Source of the DNA: Distichodus sexfasciatus
Lineage: Eukaryota > Chordata > Actinopteri > Characiformes > Distichodontidae
DNA length: 64,000 nt
Assembly: GCA_032718565.1 (NCBI GenBank)
Contig: JAVGVS010000828.1
Span: forward strand, 1-64,000
Direction: 5' to 3'
Positions within the stretch are counted from its first letter, which is position 1; every line of letters begins with the position of its first letter. This document shows, in pieces, positions 34,701 to 47,697 of this stretch. The translations under genes were made by a program, and so were the position numbers. The notes under the pieces were generated by a model. That model did no database searches. It was not told the DNA's origin and saw only the letters and a program-made list of their open reading frames with translations.

Positions 34701-36604
34701 TTCTGCAGCTCTTCAGGCAGAAAACTCAGCACTGAGGGAACTGGACCTGAGTGATAATTACCAAATTGAAACAGCAGCAAAGCTCCTTTTTGATGGACTG
34801 AAGAGTTCACATTGTCAATTAGAGATACTCAGGTCTGTCTTATGTTTCATTTTTAAATGTTTCTTTTTGAACTGTTCAACCTCTAACCATCATAATGACA
34901 TTTTTAGGTTGGCGAGATGTAATTTTAACCAAAGCAGCTGTGCAGGATTAAGCCAATCACTTCGCTCCATTTCATCCCATTTAAAAGAGATAGACCTCAG
35001 CAACAATGACATGGAAGACTCAGGCATTCAACAGCTTTTTGCTGGCATGGAGAATGCGTTTGGTTCAATGCAAATTTTGAGGCAAGTAGTAATTTTTTAT
35101 TTTTAAATATATATTTTGTTTGGCAAATATGAGTCACTATAATTGAGTTTATAGTGATAATTGGGCAAAATGTTCTAGTCTTTGTTTTACACAAAGCACA
35201 ATTAAAGAGATCTTTAAATGTTTGTACTCCAGATTTGCCTGGTGTAATCTGACGGAGAAGAGCTGTGAGTTTTTCTCTTCTGTCCTCACCTACACTCCGT
35301 CTCTAAGAGAACTAGACCTGAGTAACAATGACCTGAAAAGTGTTGGAGTGGAAACGCTCTCTCATGCATTGAAAAATCCTGTGTGTAGCCTGAATATTCT
35401 GAGGTGAGTATCTGTCAATGTTCTGGCAGATTCCATTCTTCTGAGGTTTGTTTTTTTTTTTTGACACATTGGGAGAGAGTGATTTGTTGTTTTTTACTCT
35501 TGAAAGTTATCATTTATTTGCACTGCAATTGTAATAAATAAATAATCCTTTGCTTATATACTTAGCTTCAAAGACAGATTTTTCTCATGTGAGAATCATT
35601 ATTTGTGCTTTGTCCAAGACCAAAATCAGCCCAAATTGTAATTACCTTTTTCTGCAGGTTATCAGGTTGTATGGTCACAGAAGAAGGTTGTGGTGCTCTG
35701 GCCTTTGCTCTGAGTTCAAACCCCTCAAACTTGAAAGAGCTGGACCTGACATACAACCACCCTGGAGAATCAGGAATTAAGATGCTCACTGCTGGACTGA
35801 AGGATTCAAACAAACTATTGCTTAGGTCAGTTGTGGACCTCAGCTATATTCCAAATATTTCAGTATTTGATGCCCCATTTTCTTTGTGACTGTGTTGTGT
35901 TTTCTCTTTAGTATGGACCCAAACGGGAAACGCTTTATAAAACCTGGGATGAAAAAGTGTAAGTTTTTACCTCTACATGCACAATCCATCTATTTATGTA
36001 CATGCCTTTCTGTTCTTATAATTTACCTGGATTCTGTCTGGCAGACGCTTGTGAGCTCACATTCGACCCAAACACAGCACACCAACAACTCTGTTTATCT
36101 GAGGACAACAGGACCGTCACATACACCGGCAAAAACCAGCAACACCCAGATCATCAAGACAGATTTGATGAATTTCAGCAAGTGCTTTGCAAAGAAGGTT
36201 TGACCGGTCGTTCTTACTGGGAGGTAGAGTTAAAAGATTCAGACCCTTATATAGGAGTGACCTATGAAGATATTCAGCGCAAAGGTGATGGTTTTGGGAT
36301 TGACGTTGACACTCGCCTTGGATTCAACCATGTGTCCTGGAGTCTCAACTGTTCAAATACATTCTATACTGTTTATCATGATAAAGATGGCCCAGTGATA
36401 CGCAGATTCACCACTGAACCTTTAAGAATAGGAGTGTATCTAGACTGGCCTGCTGGTGTTCTGTCCTTCTACGAAATATCTTCTGACACTAGCAAGCCCT
36501 TTAGGCTCAACCACATACACACATTCCACACTTCTTTTAAAAAAACCCTTTTTCCAGGGTTCTTTCTGGACACAGGTTCTTTGTCTATATTGCAGCTCGA
36601 GTAA
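31253..36604 (+). CDS. NLRC3-like NLR: FISNA-NACHT-LRR-B30.2 (NLR B)
   Basis: Exons 31253-31265, about 31941-32102, 32208-32243, 32511-34299, 34659-34832, 34908-35081, 35233-35403, 35658-35825, 35912-35958 and 36045-36604 give 1097 aa. The acceptor of exon 2 is ambiguous (31935, 31941 or 31947, all in frame). NACHT has Walker A GVAGIGKT, Walker B LVFIFDGLDES and WITSRPAA. Four LRR exons follow, then a 47-nt linker exon and a PRY-SPRY exon (CELTFDPNTAHQQL ... IGVYLDWPAG). Exon sizes and phases mirror NLR A, so the two are tandem paralogues. The intron after LRR2 uses a GC donor. No death-fold domain is found at the N terminus, which encodes MFSNG and then the linker. Confidence 0.85.
31677..31710 (+). 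repeat. (TAG)n microsatellite
   Basis: About eleven tandem TAG units lie in the first intron of NLR B. Confidence 0.9.
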
Positions 36605-37497
36605 CCTAAAATGCTTTAAACATTTTCAGACTGCGAGTTGATGTGATTGTATTGTCTTTGATTTTTTTTTTTGATAATAGCGAGGGAAAAGCATTGTTAT
36701 TATAATGGCAAATATAAAAAACTTCTGAGTCTTTTACCAGTTATTTTAAAGATCAAACTAAGGCACGAGCCAGTACAAGTCAGCTGGACAATGCAAATAG
36801 CCTCACAGCGTGCTGATCTCTTGCATTTTATCCCACATTTGTACAATTTGGATCAATGTAAAACAGCAGTGTGATGTCCAAATGGGGCTTCATGAACCAT
36901 TTACCCTAACTCAAGGCTCTTGATTTTACGTTTTTGAAATGTCTCAAAATTTGGGCGTTTATTGGCGCCATCTAATGGGCTCAGTAAAAATAACAAGCGT
37001 CATTTGGAAATCACTGGAACTCCTTAAGGTACTTTTCTTTTATTGTGTTTGTTTAAACTGCATGAATCTTTCTCTTCTTAGTATTTATACTCTCTGTTTC
37101 ATGTATCCGTTGCCAATATTTGCCTACTAATAACGGAAGCAAAGTTTTCTGATCTAATCAGATTCAGACTCTCCGCTTTTACGAGGACGGCCATGATTGT
37201 AGTTTGTTAGGACTACAAACCCCGCCACGTGTTCCAGGGCTTTTGTCCGAGTCGGTGCTCGTAGTTTTGCCCAGTTTTCGACCTGTCGTAAATGGCAGTA
37301 AAAACCCTCCCTCCCTATTAATTTCCCTAAAGGATATTTTCGGCTACGCCTCGTCGGCTTTTCCACTAAAGCGATTTAAGAAAAGAGAAGCTTGGTTTTA
37401 CTGGATGCTGAGAAGACCTGGATCATAAGGATTCGACAAAGGACATGCAACTAGAATCGAGCTGAATTTATTTTGAAATTTAAACAAATCCTCCACA
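36605..37497. promoter_or_regulatory. intergenic and ZNF A promoter region
   Basis: The part from about 37180 to 37480 is richer in CpG than its surroundings and lies directly upstream of the ZNF A start codon. I see no clear TATA box. The rest is AT-rich, with no exon. Confidence 0.35.
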
Positions 37498-40442
37498 ATG
37501 TCCCTCGGTTTGGACCTGACCCTGGGGAAGAGCGGAGTCCGAAGAGACGTGGCAGAAAACGAGGATAATAAATACAAACCTGAGGAGGACGAGGATGAAG
37601 AATTCCCAAACGAGGTGTGTATTCTGCATTTTTAACTGACTTTTACATTGATGTGGGATATGCAGTTCACTCAACAACCCGCACTTGCGAAAGCATTGTT
37701 AGAGGATGTGTGGATGTCTTTAACTAAACCATGAAATAAATGAAGAATAACGATCAGAGCCGGCTGGAATCAGTAGCGATAAGAACAGTTAAGCATAACA
37801 CGATACAGTATAGAGCACAGTATCAATACAAAAGATAAACAAGACACATAGTGTCCAACTACAGTATTTTCAGGTTGTTCTGTTTGCATGAGGAATGTGC
37901 CAAAATAGACGATGTACAAAATGAGAAGGTGCATTTCCCTTTTTACAGATTTGTGCAAAAACACATTAATTGCTTTGCAACACTTATAATCACTACTGCA
38001 GAATGCAGAAAGCTAGCCGTGCTAACAATCAACAGAAACCCATGGACCATAATAAACACACAAGATGGCCGGCTCCTTACGAGTTTACCCAAAATCATTC
38101 TTATTACTCTAGTTTTAAACAAACGATTATTTAAGGAAAACGTGTCGTAAAATGTCTAGGTAAAGAATTCAGGGACTATATAACTGAGCCAATCACTACT
38201 GTCTATATCACTCCGCCTTCAGCCCCTCTTTTGCTGCTGTGGGCGTGGCTTATTTAAAAGGTCGATCATGTGACCACGAAGCCGTGATGGTGATGACGTG
38301 AAGGCTGACGATGAAGTAGTGATGGTTCATGCAAACATTTGGCATAAATGTTGTTTAGCTTAAACTTAAGCTAAAAAGTAAACAGAAAAAACGGATGTTT
38401 CTGAATAAAGCTCTACATAATTTTGATGTTTTGAACATCTTGATCTTCTTTTGGCTTCTACCATAAGGATTCAGCACAATGGATCAACTGCCTTGTTGTC
38501 CTTCTTTTGGAACTGGCAAATGTTTTAGACCGCATGCATATGTGCTTTAAAATGTATTAACAGCTATCATAATAAAAATCCCACACATGGAATGTCCGCT
38601 ATAGATAAAGAAATGCGGGTTTAAAGATGGAGTAGATTCTTTTTTTTTTAAAGTGTATTACTATACAGGGAACAGCACTAACTACATTAGATTATGTACC
38701 AATGTTCTTTGAAGCTTCTTAAGTAACTTGGCTGCATCTCTGTAGCATTTTTCTGCAAAAGAGCCTGAGTGCAAGTACCAGAGTACTCCAGTTTCCCCAT
38801 AGCTGCATTATTGTATATGTGACGAAAACCAGTTTTGTAACAGTTTGTGTTTTATTACAGGACTTTCATGAAATAATTATCTCCAAGACAAAACCTGTCT
38901 CTACTCCAAAAATGCGCCAACACACACTTGACGAACAAGTGAACAGTTTAGTAGGTGATGTGAAAACAGAGCCAGAGTCGGAAGAAATCAGGTCCTTTGT
39001 TTTCACCGGTGACCAAAAGGAGGACGAAGATGATGATGATCATCATCATGATGAGGAGGAGGAAGAGGAGGACGTGTCCCATTTTTACAAATCATTTTCA
39101 AGCCCTGAAAATATGCTGGGTGGTAAAGAAAAGAGAGCACACTCCCAGGAGGAGGATGAGGACATACGCAGTTCTCTGGTGGTTATTAAAATGGAACCAG
39201 ATGAACAGGAACCAATTTCCAGCAGCAACACTCAAAGGATTGAGACAGTCCAGTGGTCCAGTACGTCTCCTCACTCACTGGACTCTATGGAACATTATTT
39301 TGCATACTCTGAAGATGACCCCGACCTCCAACTACAGTCTTCAGTACCACATCCAGAGGATGGGATGTTGCTGGAGGAAAATGAAGAGAATTCTGGTAAA
39401 ATAAAATCATTATGGCAGCTACTTTACATTCAGTTTTAGTCTTAGTCAGTTCTATCCTTCATAGTTATAGTTGATGAAAAGTGGTCAGTAATTGGTCTTC
39501 ATGCACCAATATTTTTTGAAGTTAGGGTTAGCCCTAGCTATATGCAACTTCCATTTTTCCCCAATTTCAGACACTGTTAAAAGGTTAACAGGTCTTGGTC
39601 TGGAACCCAAAGGTGGTAACGTTAGATACGAACCATGACCTCTTGGTCCAGTGGCAAGTATCCAAACTACTGCAGTAAAAAGATATAGGATGCTGTGTAA
39701 GGCTTGGTGCTGCACAATGCATTAACTTCATTGACTCATTTTATTTCTTTGGTCGTAATAATTTCTCACATCAATTTCAGGTGAGGCCACCAAGTCGTCC
39801 TCCAGCCTCGAGTTCAGTAAAGACAGCAGCCTGAAGTCCTTTTCCTGCCCCGTGTGTGGAAAGACGTTCTCCAAATCGTCGTCCATCAGCAGACACTTGA
39901 GGATCCACACAGGCGAGAGGCCGTTCCAGTGTTCCCTGTGCGACAAATCCTTCACTCAGTCGACTTCGTTAAAAATCCACTTGCGGATTCACACGGGGGA
40001 GAAGTCGTACAAGTGCTCGGAGTGCGGCAACACGTTTGGACGGCTGGACAGCCTTCAGGTCCATCAGAGGAGACACACTGGAGAAAAGCCCTACCAGTGC
40101 TCACTCTGTTCCAGGTCTTTTGCACGCTTGGACATTCTTCAGAACCATCAAAAAACCCATTCTGGAGACAAGCAGTATCAGTGCTCGCACTGCTCTAAAA
40201 CATTCACGCAGTTAAGCGCCCTTCACATCCACCAGAGAACACACCGAGCCGAGAAGCCGTGCAAGTGTCCGTATTGTGACAGGACGTTCAATCAGGCTGC
40301 TCACCTCAACAATCATATGAGAAAACACACCAAAGAACCCTGGGATAAGCCTTACCTTTGTTCCATTTGCGGGAAGAGTTTTGTGGCATCGTCTTCTCTT
40401 CTCAACCATCTCAAATCGCAACACGTCACTCTGACGTCTTAA
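37498..40442 (+). CDS. C2H2 zinc-finger protein, seven fingers (ZNF A)
   Basis: Exons 37498-37614, 38861-39395 and 39781-40442 join in frame to 437 aa. The N-terminal half is acidic, with a DDDDHHHDEEEEEED run and two SUMO-consensus sites in DVKTEPE and VIKMEPDE. The last exon encodes seven C2H2 fingers with TGE-type linkers: FSCPVCGKTF, FQCSLCDKSF, YKCSECGNTF, YQCSLCSRSF, YQCSHCSKTF, CKCPYCDRTF and YLCSICGKSF. The last finger has an HxxxxH spacing (HLKSQH). It is probably a nuclear DNA-binding transcription factor of a fish-specific type; no KRAB, SCAN or BTB domain is seen. A polyadenylation signal lies at 40877. The exon plan matches ZNF B on the other strand. Confidence 0.85.
39500..39680 (-). 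repeat. decayed tRNA-derived SINE, second family
   Basis: It contains AACGTTAGATACGAACCATG, then ACCTCTTGGTCCAGTGGCAA. It lies in the last intron of ZNF A, just upstream of the finger exon. Confidence 0.5.
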
Positions 40443-41845
40443 GAACCAAGACTTAAATCCAAATGGCAGATTACATCAGTGTTGCACAATACAATATGCA
40501 AAATCGGATGCCGGAAATTAAATGACTTTTGTTACTTCCTTTTTTTGCGAAGTGCCATTTTTTAATGAAAAATGCTTTGAAGGAAATGTAGCCAGGAATC
40601 ATTATATAATCATTATTAGTTGTAATAATAATGTATAATAATTTAGTTGAATTTCCAGTTGATAAAATAAGATTGAAGGCCCACTTAGTGCTCAAAGGTG
40701 AGTTGGAAATGAAATAACAGAATTCAGTGTTTTAGAATTCAAGATTGTCTAAAATGTTTGTTTTTTTTTGTTAATCAGTTATATTATTACTTGCATTTTA
40801 CTTGATTCAAAACATTATCAATATGCATGCTATGTAGCAATTGTATCTATGATTTGTTATTGATGTAAAGTCACTGAATAAAAAAATATTACATTTCACA
40901 TATTGTTTGTGACTCAATATCATTTCTGTTTGCAACCTTTTCCCCTTTATTCAAGTTTCCAGACACTGTGAAACTCCACTGTGAAGAAAGACATGAAAAA
41001 ACAATGGGTAGCTTAATCAAATGCTCCAACAAATGGTGAAAGTTTATTATGAAGAATGAACGCTAGTATTAACACAAGCAAATGTAATTCACTAATTTGC
41101 TATTGATGTGAAATGCAGTTCATTTAGCCAAGCATCATGCATGAGAGCTTGTAAATGAACATAAATATTATCATATTAATATTATAGCCAGCTGCCTAAA
41201 ACAAAAAGAAAAGGTACTGATAACTGCATTTGTACTGACATTCGTTATACAAAACAAAAATGTCTTTTGGTCGGATGAGCTTTAATATTTCACAACCCTC
41301 TTCCCAAAAACTTCATTGTTGCTAAGGATTAAAATTTGTGCAACTCAAGTCAGTAATACCTAATCACATACTAGAACCGAGATGGATCTTTAGATGAAGA
41401 TCTAAAACATATTGCACAAAAATACTTATTTATAAGACTAAACATAATTTAGTTTGTTTTTTTTATGATTGTGGAACGTATGTAAATTAATGATCAAATG
41501 TATGATTATATACAGTTTTGATTCTTAAAGCCATAGCGCAAACCAGTCAGTATACAAAACGGGACCAATGTGAAACAGCTAAAGTGGTTTTATGAAATAT
41601 GTTCTAGATAACTTTTTAATCTTGATCCTACTGAGACGGTGTTGTGACGGAAACATGCTACTGCAGCGCAATTCGACAGCAGAGTCTATCGATTCATGCT
41701 CCTCTGTCGAAAAAATCCTACCTTATGTGTTTACATTTGTTATAACGGTATAACGCTCAGTATTATCAAATGTTTCTTAATGTTTACAGTAGCAGCCAGG
41801 TAAGAGCACTGTATGATTTTTGGAGCATGGTTTGATACTATATAC
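40443..41845. other. 3' flank of ZNF A
   Basis: Up to about 40.9 kb this is the ZNF A 3' UTR. The remainder is AT-rich and I see no gene. The CTATATAC target-site copy of the next element is at 41838-41845. Confidence 0.4.
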
Positions 41846-43182
41846 CACAGATGTCAAAATCTGGCCCGCAGTGTAATACCAAACGAATAAGTAACGAATT
41901 ACAAATACTCACGTTACTGTAATTAAGTAGATTTTTTGGGTACTTGTACTTTTATGAGTAGTTTTTCAAGTGTGTAATTTTACTCATACTTGAGTACAAT
42001 TTACACCATGTAATCTACTTCGCTACTTATAAAATCAAAAGTCGCTACTGAGTACGCCCACAATTTGAATTAATATTCAAACCTTTCATCTGCATCTTTG
42101 CAGCAATAAGGCTGTGCAATCGCGACCGCGCCAATTAATCTATGACGTAAACAAAGAATAAACTCCGCTGCAGCAGCTGGCACAGGTGTCTGGAGGTACT
42201 ACACAGTGGAGTACAAACTCATTTATAGACTGAAGATTTAGAGACAAAGAAGCCAAAATGGAGACAGAAGACAACACTGTCAACCGTGACAATGATGGAG
42301 AAAAGACGGAGGACGAGTGCCCGCTGCCTGATGTTCGCAGTGTATTGGGAAAAGTTTAAACTGTTCTAGGCATCTGTTCTTTGTTTGCACTGAATATAAC
42401 CTGGAGCCACGTCGTCTCGTCTCTCTATGTATCTGTACAGTATATAGCAGAGATGACAATAAAGTTTACTTTGACTTGGCTCAACATTTTTGTCATTGTT
42501 TTAACAAACAAAATTCCTGCTTTATATCTACATTTATTTACAAAACAAATTGCCTTTCTATACCTTGTTCATCTGAGAAATGTGCTTTGAACGTAGATAT
42601 TTTATACTGGTGAATCGAATCGAATGCAAGCTATTGACAACGCAATAAAACATCCATCGGTTAAAAAGTAATTAGTACTCTGAGTAGTTTTTGAGAAGAG
42701 TACTTTGTACTTTTACTCAAGTATTTTTTAACACCAGTACTTTTACTTGTAATTGAGTACATTTTAACCAATGTAACAGTACTTGTACTTGAGTACAAAT
42801 TTTTAGTACTCTTTCCACCTCTGCAAATATCTACTAGAGCTGGCCCGCCGGTAGACAGCGCATGCACCGCTATTACTACAAATCCCAGAATGCTCTGCTG
42901 GTGCGTTGGCGCATCAATCACGACCCATTATGAAATGAATGCCACAGATGTCTTTTATTTGACATTTGATTTCACATGTGTTTATAGTATGCTTGTTCCA
43001 AATTCAAGTGTTTAAGCAAAACGTAAGTTTGTTTCCATATGAAAGGGTTCATCGTTATATGTGAAGAGAAGGAAAAACTAACTCGACTGTAGACATTTTT
43101 TCCAATAAATATCAAGGCTGGCCCGCGACTTTGTCCACGTTTTTAATTTTGGCCCACTGTGTATTTGAGTTTGACACCCATG
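41846..43182. mobile_element. hAT-like transposon carrying a nested repeat
   Basis: The left end CACAGATGTCAAA and right end TTTGACACCCATG are inverted repeats. They are flanked by identical 8-bp copies CTATATAC (41838-41845 and 43183-43190), the hAT signature. Inside, about 41870-42825, lies a second element rich in TACTTGTACTTTTACT-type sequence and ending TTTCCACCTCTG, a common fish hAT-type terminus (CAGAGGTGG). No intact transposase is seen. Confidence 0.75.
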
Positions 43183-44472
43183 CTATATACCATCCACGCC
43201 AGCGTGCATATGCATATACACAAATATTTACTGATCAAAAGGCGCAATAAATACGGATTTACAATATTTTACTTACCGTCAACCGAAGTGTCAACACCAC
43301 GGCAGCATGGATTTATGGGCGTGTGAACGGGGCGCAAGCTTGTGGGACTGGGCATGCGCAGATCCTCCGAGTAGCACGATCACGTCTGTGTAAACGCTGT
43401 GTTAAAATGAGAAAACGTGCACAACAGAAACAACACGAAGGACAAAGGATGTACGACACGCATACCTAGTTAACAAGTTATTTACTTTGCTTAAATGCAA
43501 CTTGTTTAGTGTCCGTAAAAAGCTTCCAATCTTTTCTAAAGTTTCTTCGTCGAGTCATTATTTCTCCTTCATTAGTACAGAACGTAGTCACGACAGACAA
43601 TGGAACCGACACCGCCCCTAGCAAGTCCTCTAGTGACTTGCAGTTACAAATTTAAGTTTAACACACATTTCACATGTTTTTTACACTAAAATTAATTAAT
43701 CGACGTCGTCGATTATATCAACGAATAGTTGTCGCCCTGTCTCAAGGTGGTTATAATTTTATGACTGAGTGGTTTATATTCACAATACTGACATGCATTA
43801 AAACGTCATATGGCATATAAAACTTCGCCTGTTGGGTAAGAAGAGATAATCATTAACTGATGACACCAGTACTTCTATTATTATGAGTCCGAGCCCAACA
43901 CATCATATGTAGTAACACATTCATCTCAGTACCATCATATCATACCGAATATTCAATTCTTACTTTCTGTGCTCAGTTTGTAAACCTGACATGGATGCGA
44001 CACAGACCTGATCATTTTTTGCCACATAAGTAGATATTGTACACAGTTCTATTTAGAAATGGCTTTATATGTCAATTAATAACAATGAAATAGTTTTTAA
44101 ATTACATTTTTAAAGTACTGAAAATACTCATTTAAAAAAGCTTACACATATTATACATGTTTCATCCACACACATGCTAAAGGTTTGCTTGAGCAACACA
44201 TATTATGTATTTCCCCGGCAAAGCTCAACCTCAAACAGCAAATTCCATTTCCTGTCTGTAAACATAATGACAGCTTAAAAGTGTTGACAACTTAAAAGAA
44301 TATGACAAGCACAATATGCTTTTAACATTTGTGACGCAACTTTGACGATGCATTGGGTAATTTATTTTTTTTTGCAAATAACTATATAGTATTATATAAT
44401 AATACCTGTTGCAAAAAATCAAAGCTTTGGGTATAGGAGATACTTCTGGCATATCGTCACCAGATTTTGTAG
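43183..44472. other. intergenic between ZNF genes
   Basis: No exon is seen. The segment TTAATCGACGTCGTCGATTA (near 43697) resembles a terminal piece of a dispersed DNA element, but I cannot delimit it. The minus-strand ZNF B 3' UTR occupies the right end. Confidence 0.35.
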
Positions 44473-46910
44473 TTAAGCCTTTTCTTGGCTGTGGGTTTTA
44501 TGATGTTTAGTGAGGTGCCCCGACTGAATGAATGTCTTGTAACATAGAGAACACTGGTATGGCCTTTCTTTGGTATGTGTCCTCTGGTGGTTTCTAAGGG
44601 TCGACAAGCTTAGGAAATGTTTTCCACAGACAGCGCACAGGTATGGTTTCTCTCCCGTGTGTGTTCTCTGGTGAAGGTGAAAGCTGTCCATCCTCTTGAA
44701 GGTTTTACCGCAACGAGAGCAGTGGTAAGGCCTCTCTTCATTGTGTGTTCTCTGATGATTTCGATAAACGTCCCGACGGGTGAAAGCTTTTCCACACTGA
44801 GAGCAACAATATGGCTTCTCGCCAGTGTGTTTTCTCAGATGAATCTGAAGTACATCTTGTCTTGTAAAGAATTTGGAACACTGAAAACACTGGTAAGGCT
44901 TCTCGCCGGTGTGCATTCTCTCATGGTGTTTAAGGGCTTTGTGGTCACCGAAAGACATTTCACAGTGCGAGCACTGGAAACGCCTCTTACCTCTGTGTAT
45001 TCTCATGTGAGCGTAAAAGCCTGAGGATTTAAAATACACCTTACCACACTGAGAACAGGAATATGTTTTTCTTTCATTGTTTTTGTCAGTTTTTTGTCTT
45101 TTCTTTTTTTCCCTGTTTTTGTCCAAGTGAGAAAACGCCATCTTCTGTGGCCCTCGTTCTCCTTCTCCAGGGTTTTTATTGCCTGTGACTTGTCTTTCTG
45201 GTGGAAATTGGTTATTAGATGTCTCCCTGGAATAATCTAAAATGTCAGACATTTTCAGTTACTGGGAGATGAATATTACTATGAGAAAAAAACAGCATAT
45301 AAATACTTTAGAGTAGGAATTAGTAAACAATGTGTAAAAACAAAAAAAATCACATGAAAGATACTAAAAGTTACTTTACCTAATGTCTAATCTTACTTAA
45401 ACAGCTCACCTGCACTTTCTCCAATCATATTGCAGATGTATTTAGAGTCTGCACTTTGAAGTGACCACTTCTGAGTTCGAGTCTGTTGATGGTGGTTGCT
45501 GCCATCTGAGTAAGGTGCTTCTACTGTGCTCGATTCATTTTTGCTACAAGTTGACATATGGGGAACATTCGCCAACATACCCCGTTCCTCTGCTTCGGTT
45601 TTAACTATTACAACACGAGGCCAATAATTATGCTCATGCAAAGAACTGGAGTATGCAATCTCCTCTTTATAAATCTCTCCTTCTTTATGTGCAGTGTTGG
45701 GAAATGTATCGGGTTTGTACTCATCTCCGTCATTTTGTACACTCACTTCTCTCATATCCTCAGGTTCAATTTTAATTAGCACTGACTCACTGTCCTCAAA
45801 TTCCATATCATGACATGTGGGCTGGTCTTTAATGTCTTCATGGTGCTCTGTCTGTACTTTCTTGAAGTCCTAGGACAAACACACTGCTTAATTAATGTGA
45901 CCAGCAACAACTGACAAAGAAGCATGCAGTCAAATATTACAAACTTGAACTGAGAATTTTCTCCTTTTTGGCATCAGACTGCTACATTTTGTACAAACTC
46001 AACTTTGCACCCGCCTCGTTGTCCAAACCTGAACTGAAATACCATCTACACAAACATGAACAATTTCATTTTGAACTTTTTGAAGTCATTTTTGTCTTAT
46101 CATTACATTGTTTCTTGTATTTCGCTGATTCTGTTTTTCTAACGGCTTATATGTATTACCCGATAACTTTGCTTAATTAGATACTTTCAATCTGTTCTTA
46201 ATGTATCCGTGTAGTATATAATAAGACTAATAAAGATAAACATTTCCGTTTTAATGCTATGCATGTACCCACTGTTATTTTGATTCAAAATTCTTGAGAT
46301 TGTTATGAGCTGAATGATTAAAAAATCTACAATCAGTGCCTATACAGATAGTGGTGTATTTAGTGCAATAAACCCAAACTTAAGTAAACATAAAGATTTA
46401 CAAATAATATGTTACATTAGAATACCATGTCTGCAAAAGTACTAAAGTATTTAAATATTAGAAATCTGTTTTGTTTTTCCATTGTATTTGATGAGTACAA
46501 TATATATTTATCTTTATATAAATATATCTATCTGTATTTAGTCTCTTTACACGGGTTAGGCTTGTGTTGTAATCTTTTGCATAATTTTGTTTCTAGATGT
46601 ATTTATTAGTTTTATTTAAAAATACACACAGGAGATTACCTTTTGGATGAGTACAATATGTACCTATTTATCCATCTATCTAGACTTAACGAGTTTCTCA
46701 TTGGGTTGAGGCACATATTGACATAAGCTATAAAAAAGTAACAGTAAGTTGTACCGTGACATCAGTAGCTACACGGGCTTTGAGACTATAGTTATGAACA
46801 CAAAAAATCTTGCAAACCTCTTTTTGCCATTCGTGCTCCTCTTTAATATTCCACGCAGTCGCAGATGCGTTGTTTCCCGCAAGAATCAGTTCGGTTTGAG
46901 CGTCTCCCAT
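44473..46910 (-). CDS. C2H2 zinc-finger protein, seven fingers (ZNF B)
   Basis: On the minus strand, exons 46910-46818, 45869-45410 and 45236-44473 join in frame to 438 aa. Exon 1 starts MGDAQTELILAGNNASATAW. Exon 2 carries SUMO-consensus sites in VLIKIEPED and VIVKTEAEE. Exon 3 has seven fingers: YSCSQCGKVY, FQCSHCEMSF, YQCFQCSKFF, YCCSQCGKAF, YHCSRCGKTF, YLCAVCGKHF and YQCSLCYKTF, each followed by HxxxH. The three-exon plan, finger count and SUMO sites match ZNF A, so the two are probably old paralogues in opposite orientation. A nuclear transcription regulator is expected; targets are unknown. Confidence 0.85.
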
Positions 46911-47697
46911 TGTTACAAAAAACAAACAAATTTCCCTAAAATCATCTGAGCCTGCGCATATTCCACAGGCGGGAGTTGAGCAGAAGTTGCGCAAAAATAA
47001 AAATGTGCAAACGTGGCACTGTGTAGTGTTACAAGGTAAACGTATGTCGCTTTTCCACAAATGTCAAGCAAAACTCTTTGAAAGCACTGGGTTTTGACAT
47101 CCACTGCTCCTGTTTAAATGTCCATCACCACCACGGCTGTTACAAACAACGCGCATGCGCACTTCTATTCACACGGCAGCACGTGATTCACAGAAACGTA
47201 GCAGTCGCACGGCATGACGTCAAAATAGCGATCCGACATATTGGAACGGTCAACATAACGGTCAGTGCAGTATTCAGTTTGAAACGGTCTCTTGTCACTG
47301 AAGCTGGAAGAAGAAATGTGTTGAGACTTGTATTTAAGTAGCGAAATATTAAACAGTTTAAGTAAGATTGTTTTGTCTGTTCTGTTTTCTTGCTTTGTTT
47401 AATAATAGTAAATAGTTTGACATTAACTCTCCTCTTAACTGCAGTGGAAACTTGACTACTGTCAACTTACTCTAAATAAGCATTCTCACATCACATTTTT
47501 TCTGTTTTATTGCGCTACATAAAGTTGTAGCCTACAGGATCCAATGTTACCCGCTCAAAATTTAAAAAGGAAATGAAATGTGTTGTCAATTATTATGAAA
47601 TAAAGAATGTCACCGTTATTAATATTGTAGTTTAATAAGAAATCCCATATGACAATTTACAATTTCATTGTCTAAACACAACTTTCCGCTTTCACCT
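46911..47697 (-). promoter_or_regulatory. ZNF B promoter with NRF-1 site
   Basis: The perfect NRF-1 palindrome CGCGCATGCGCA lies at 47150-47161, about 240 bp upstream of the ZNF B ATG, in a locally CpG-richer stretch. From about 47215 the sequence is the 3' flank of PYD copy A and is duplicated near 49465. Confidence 0.45.

Noticed and set aside
42258..42360. Short ORF starting METEDNTVNRDN within the nested repeat
   Set aside because: It is short, lies inside a transposon, and has no recognised domain. It may be a transposase scrap, but that cannot be shown.
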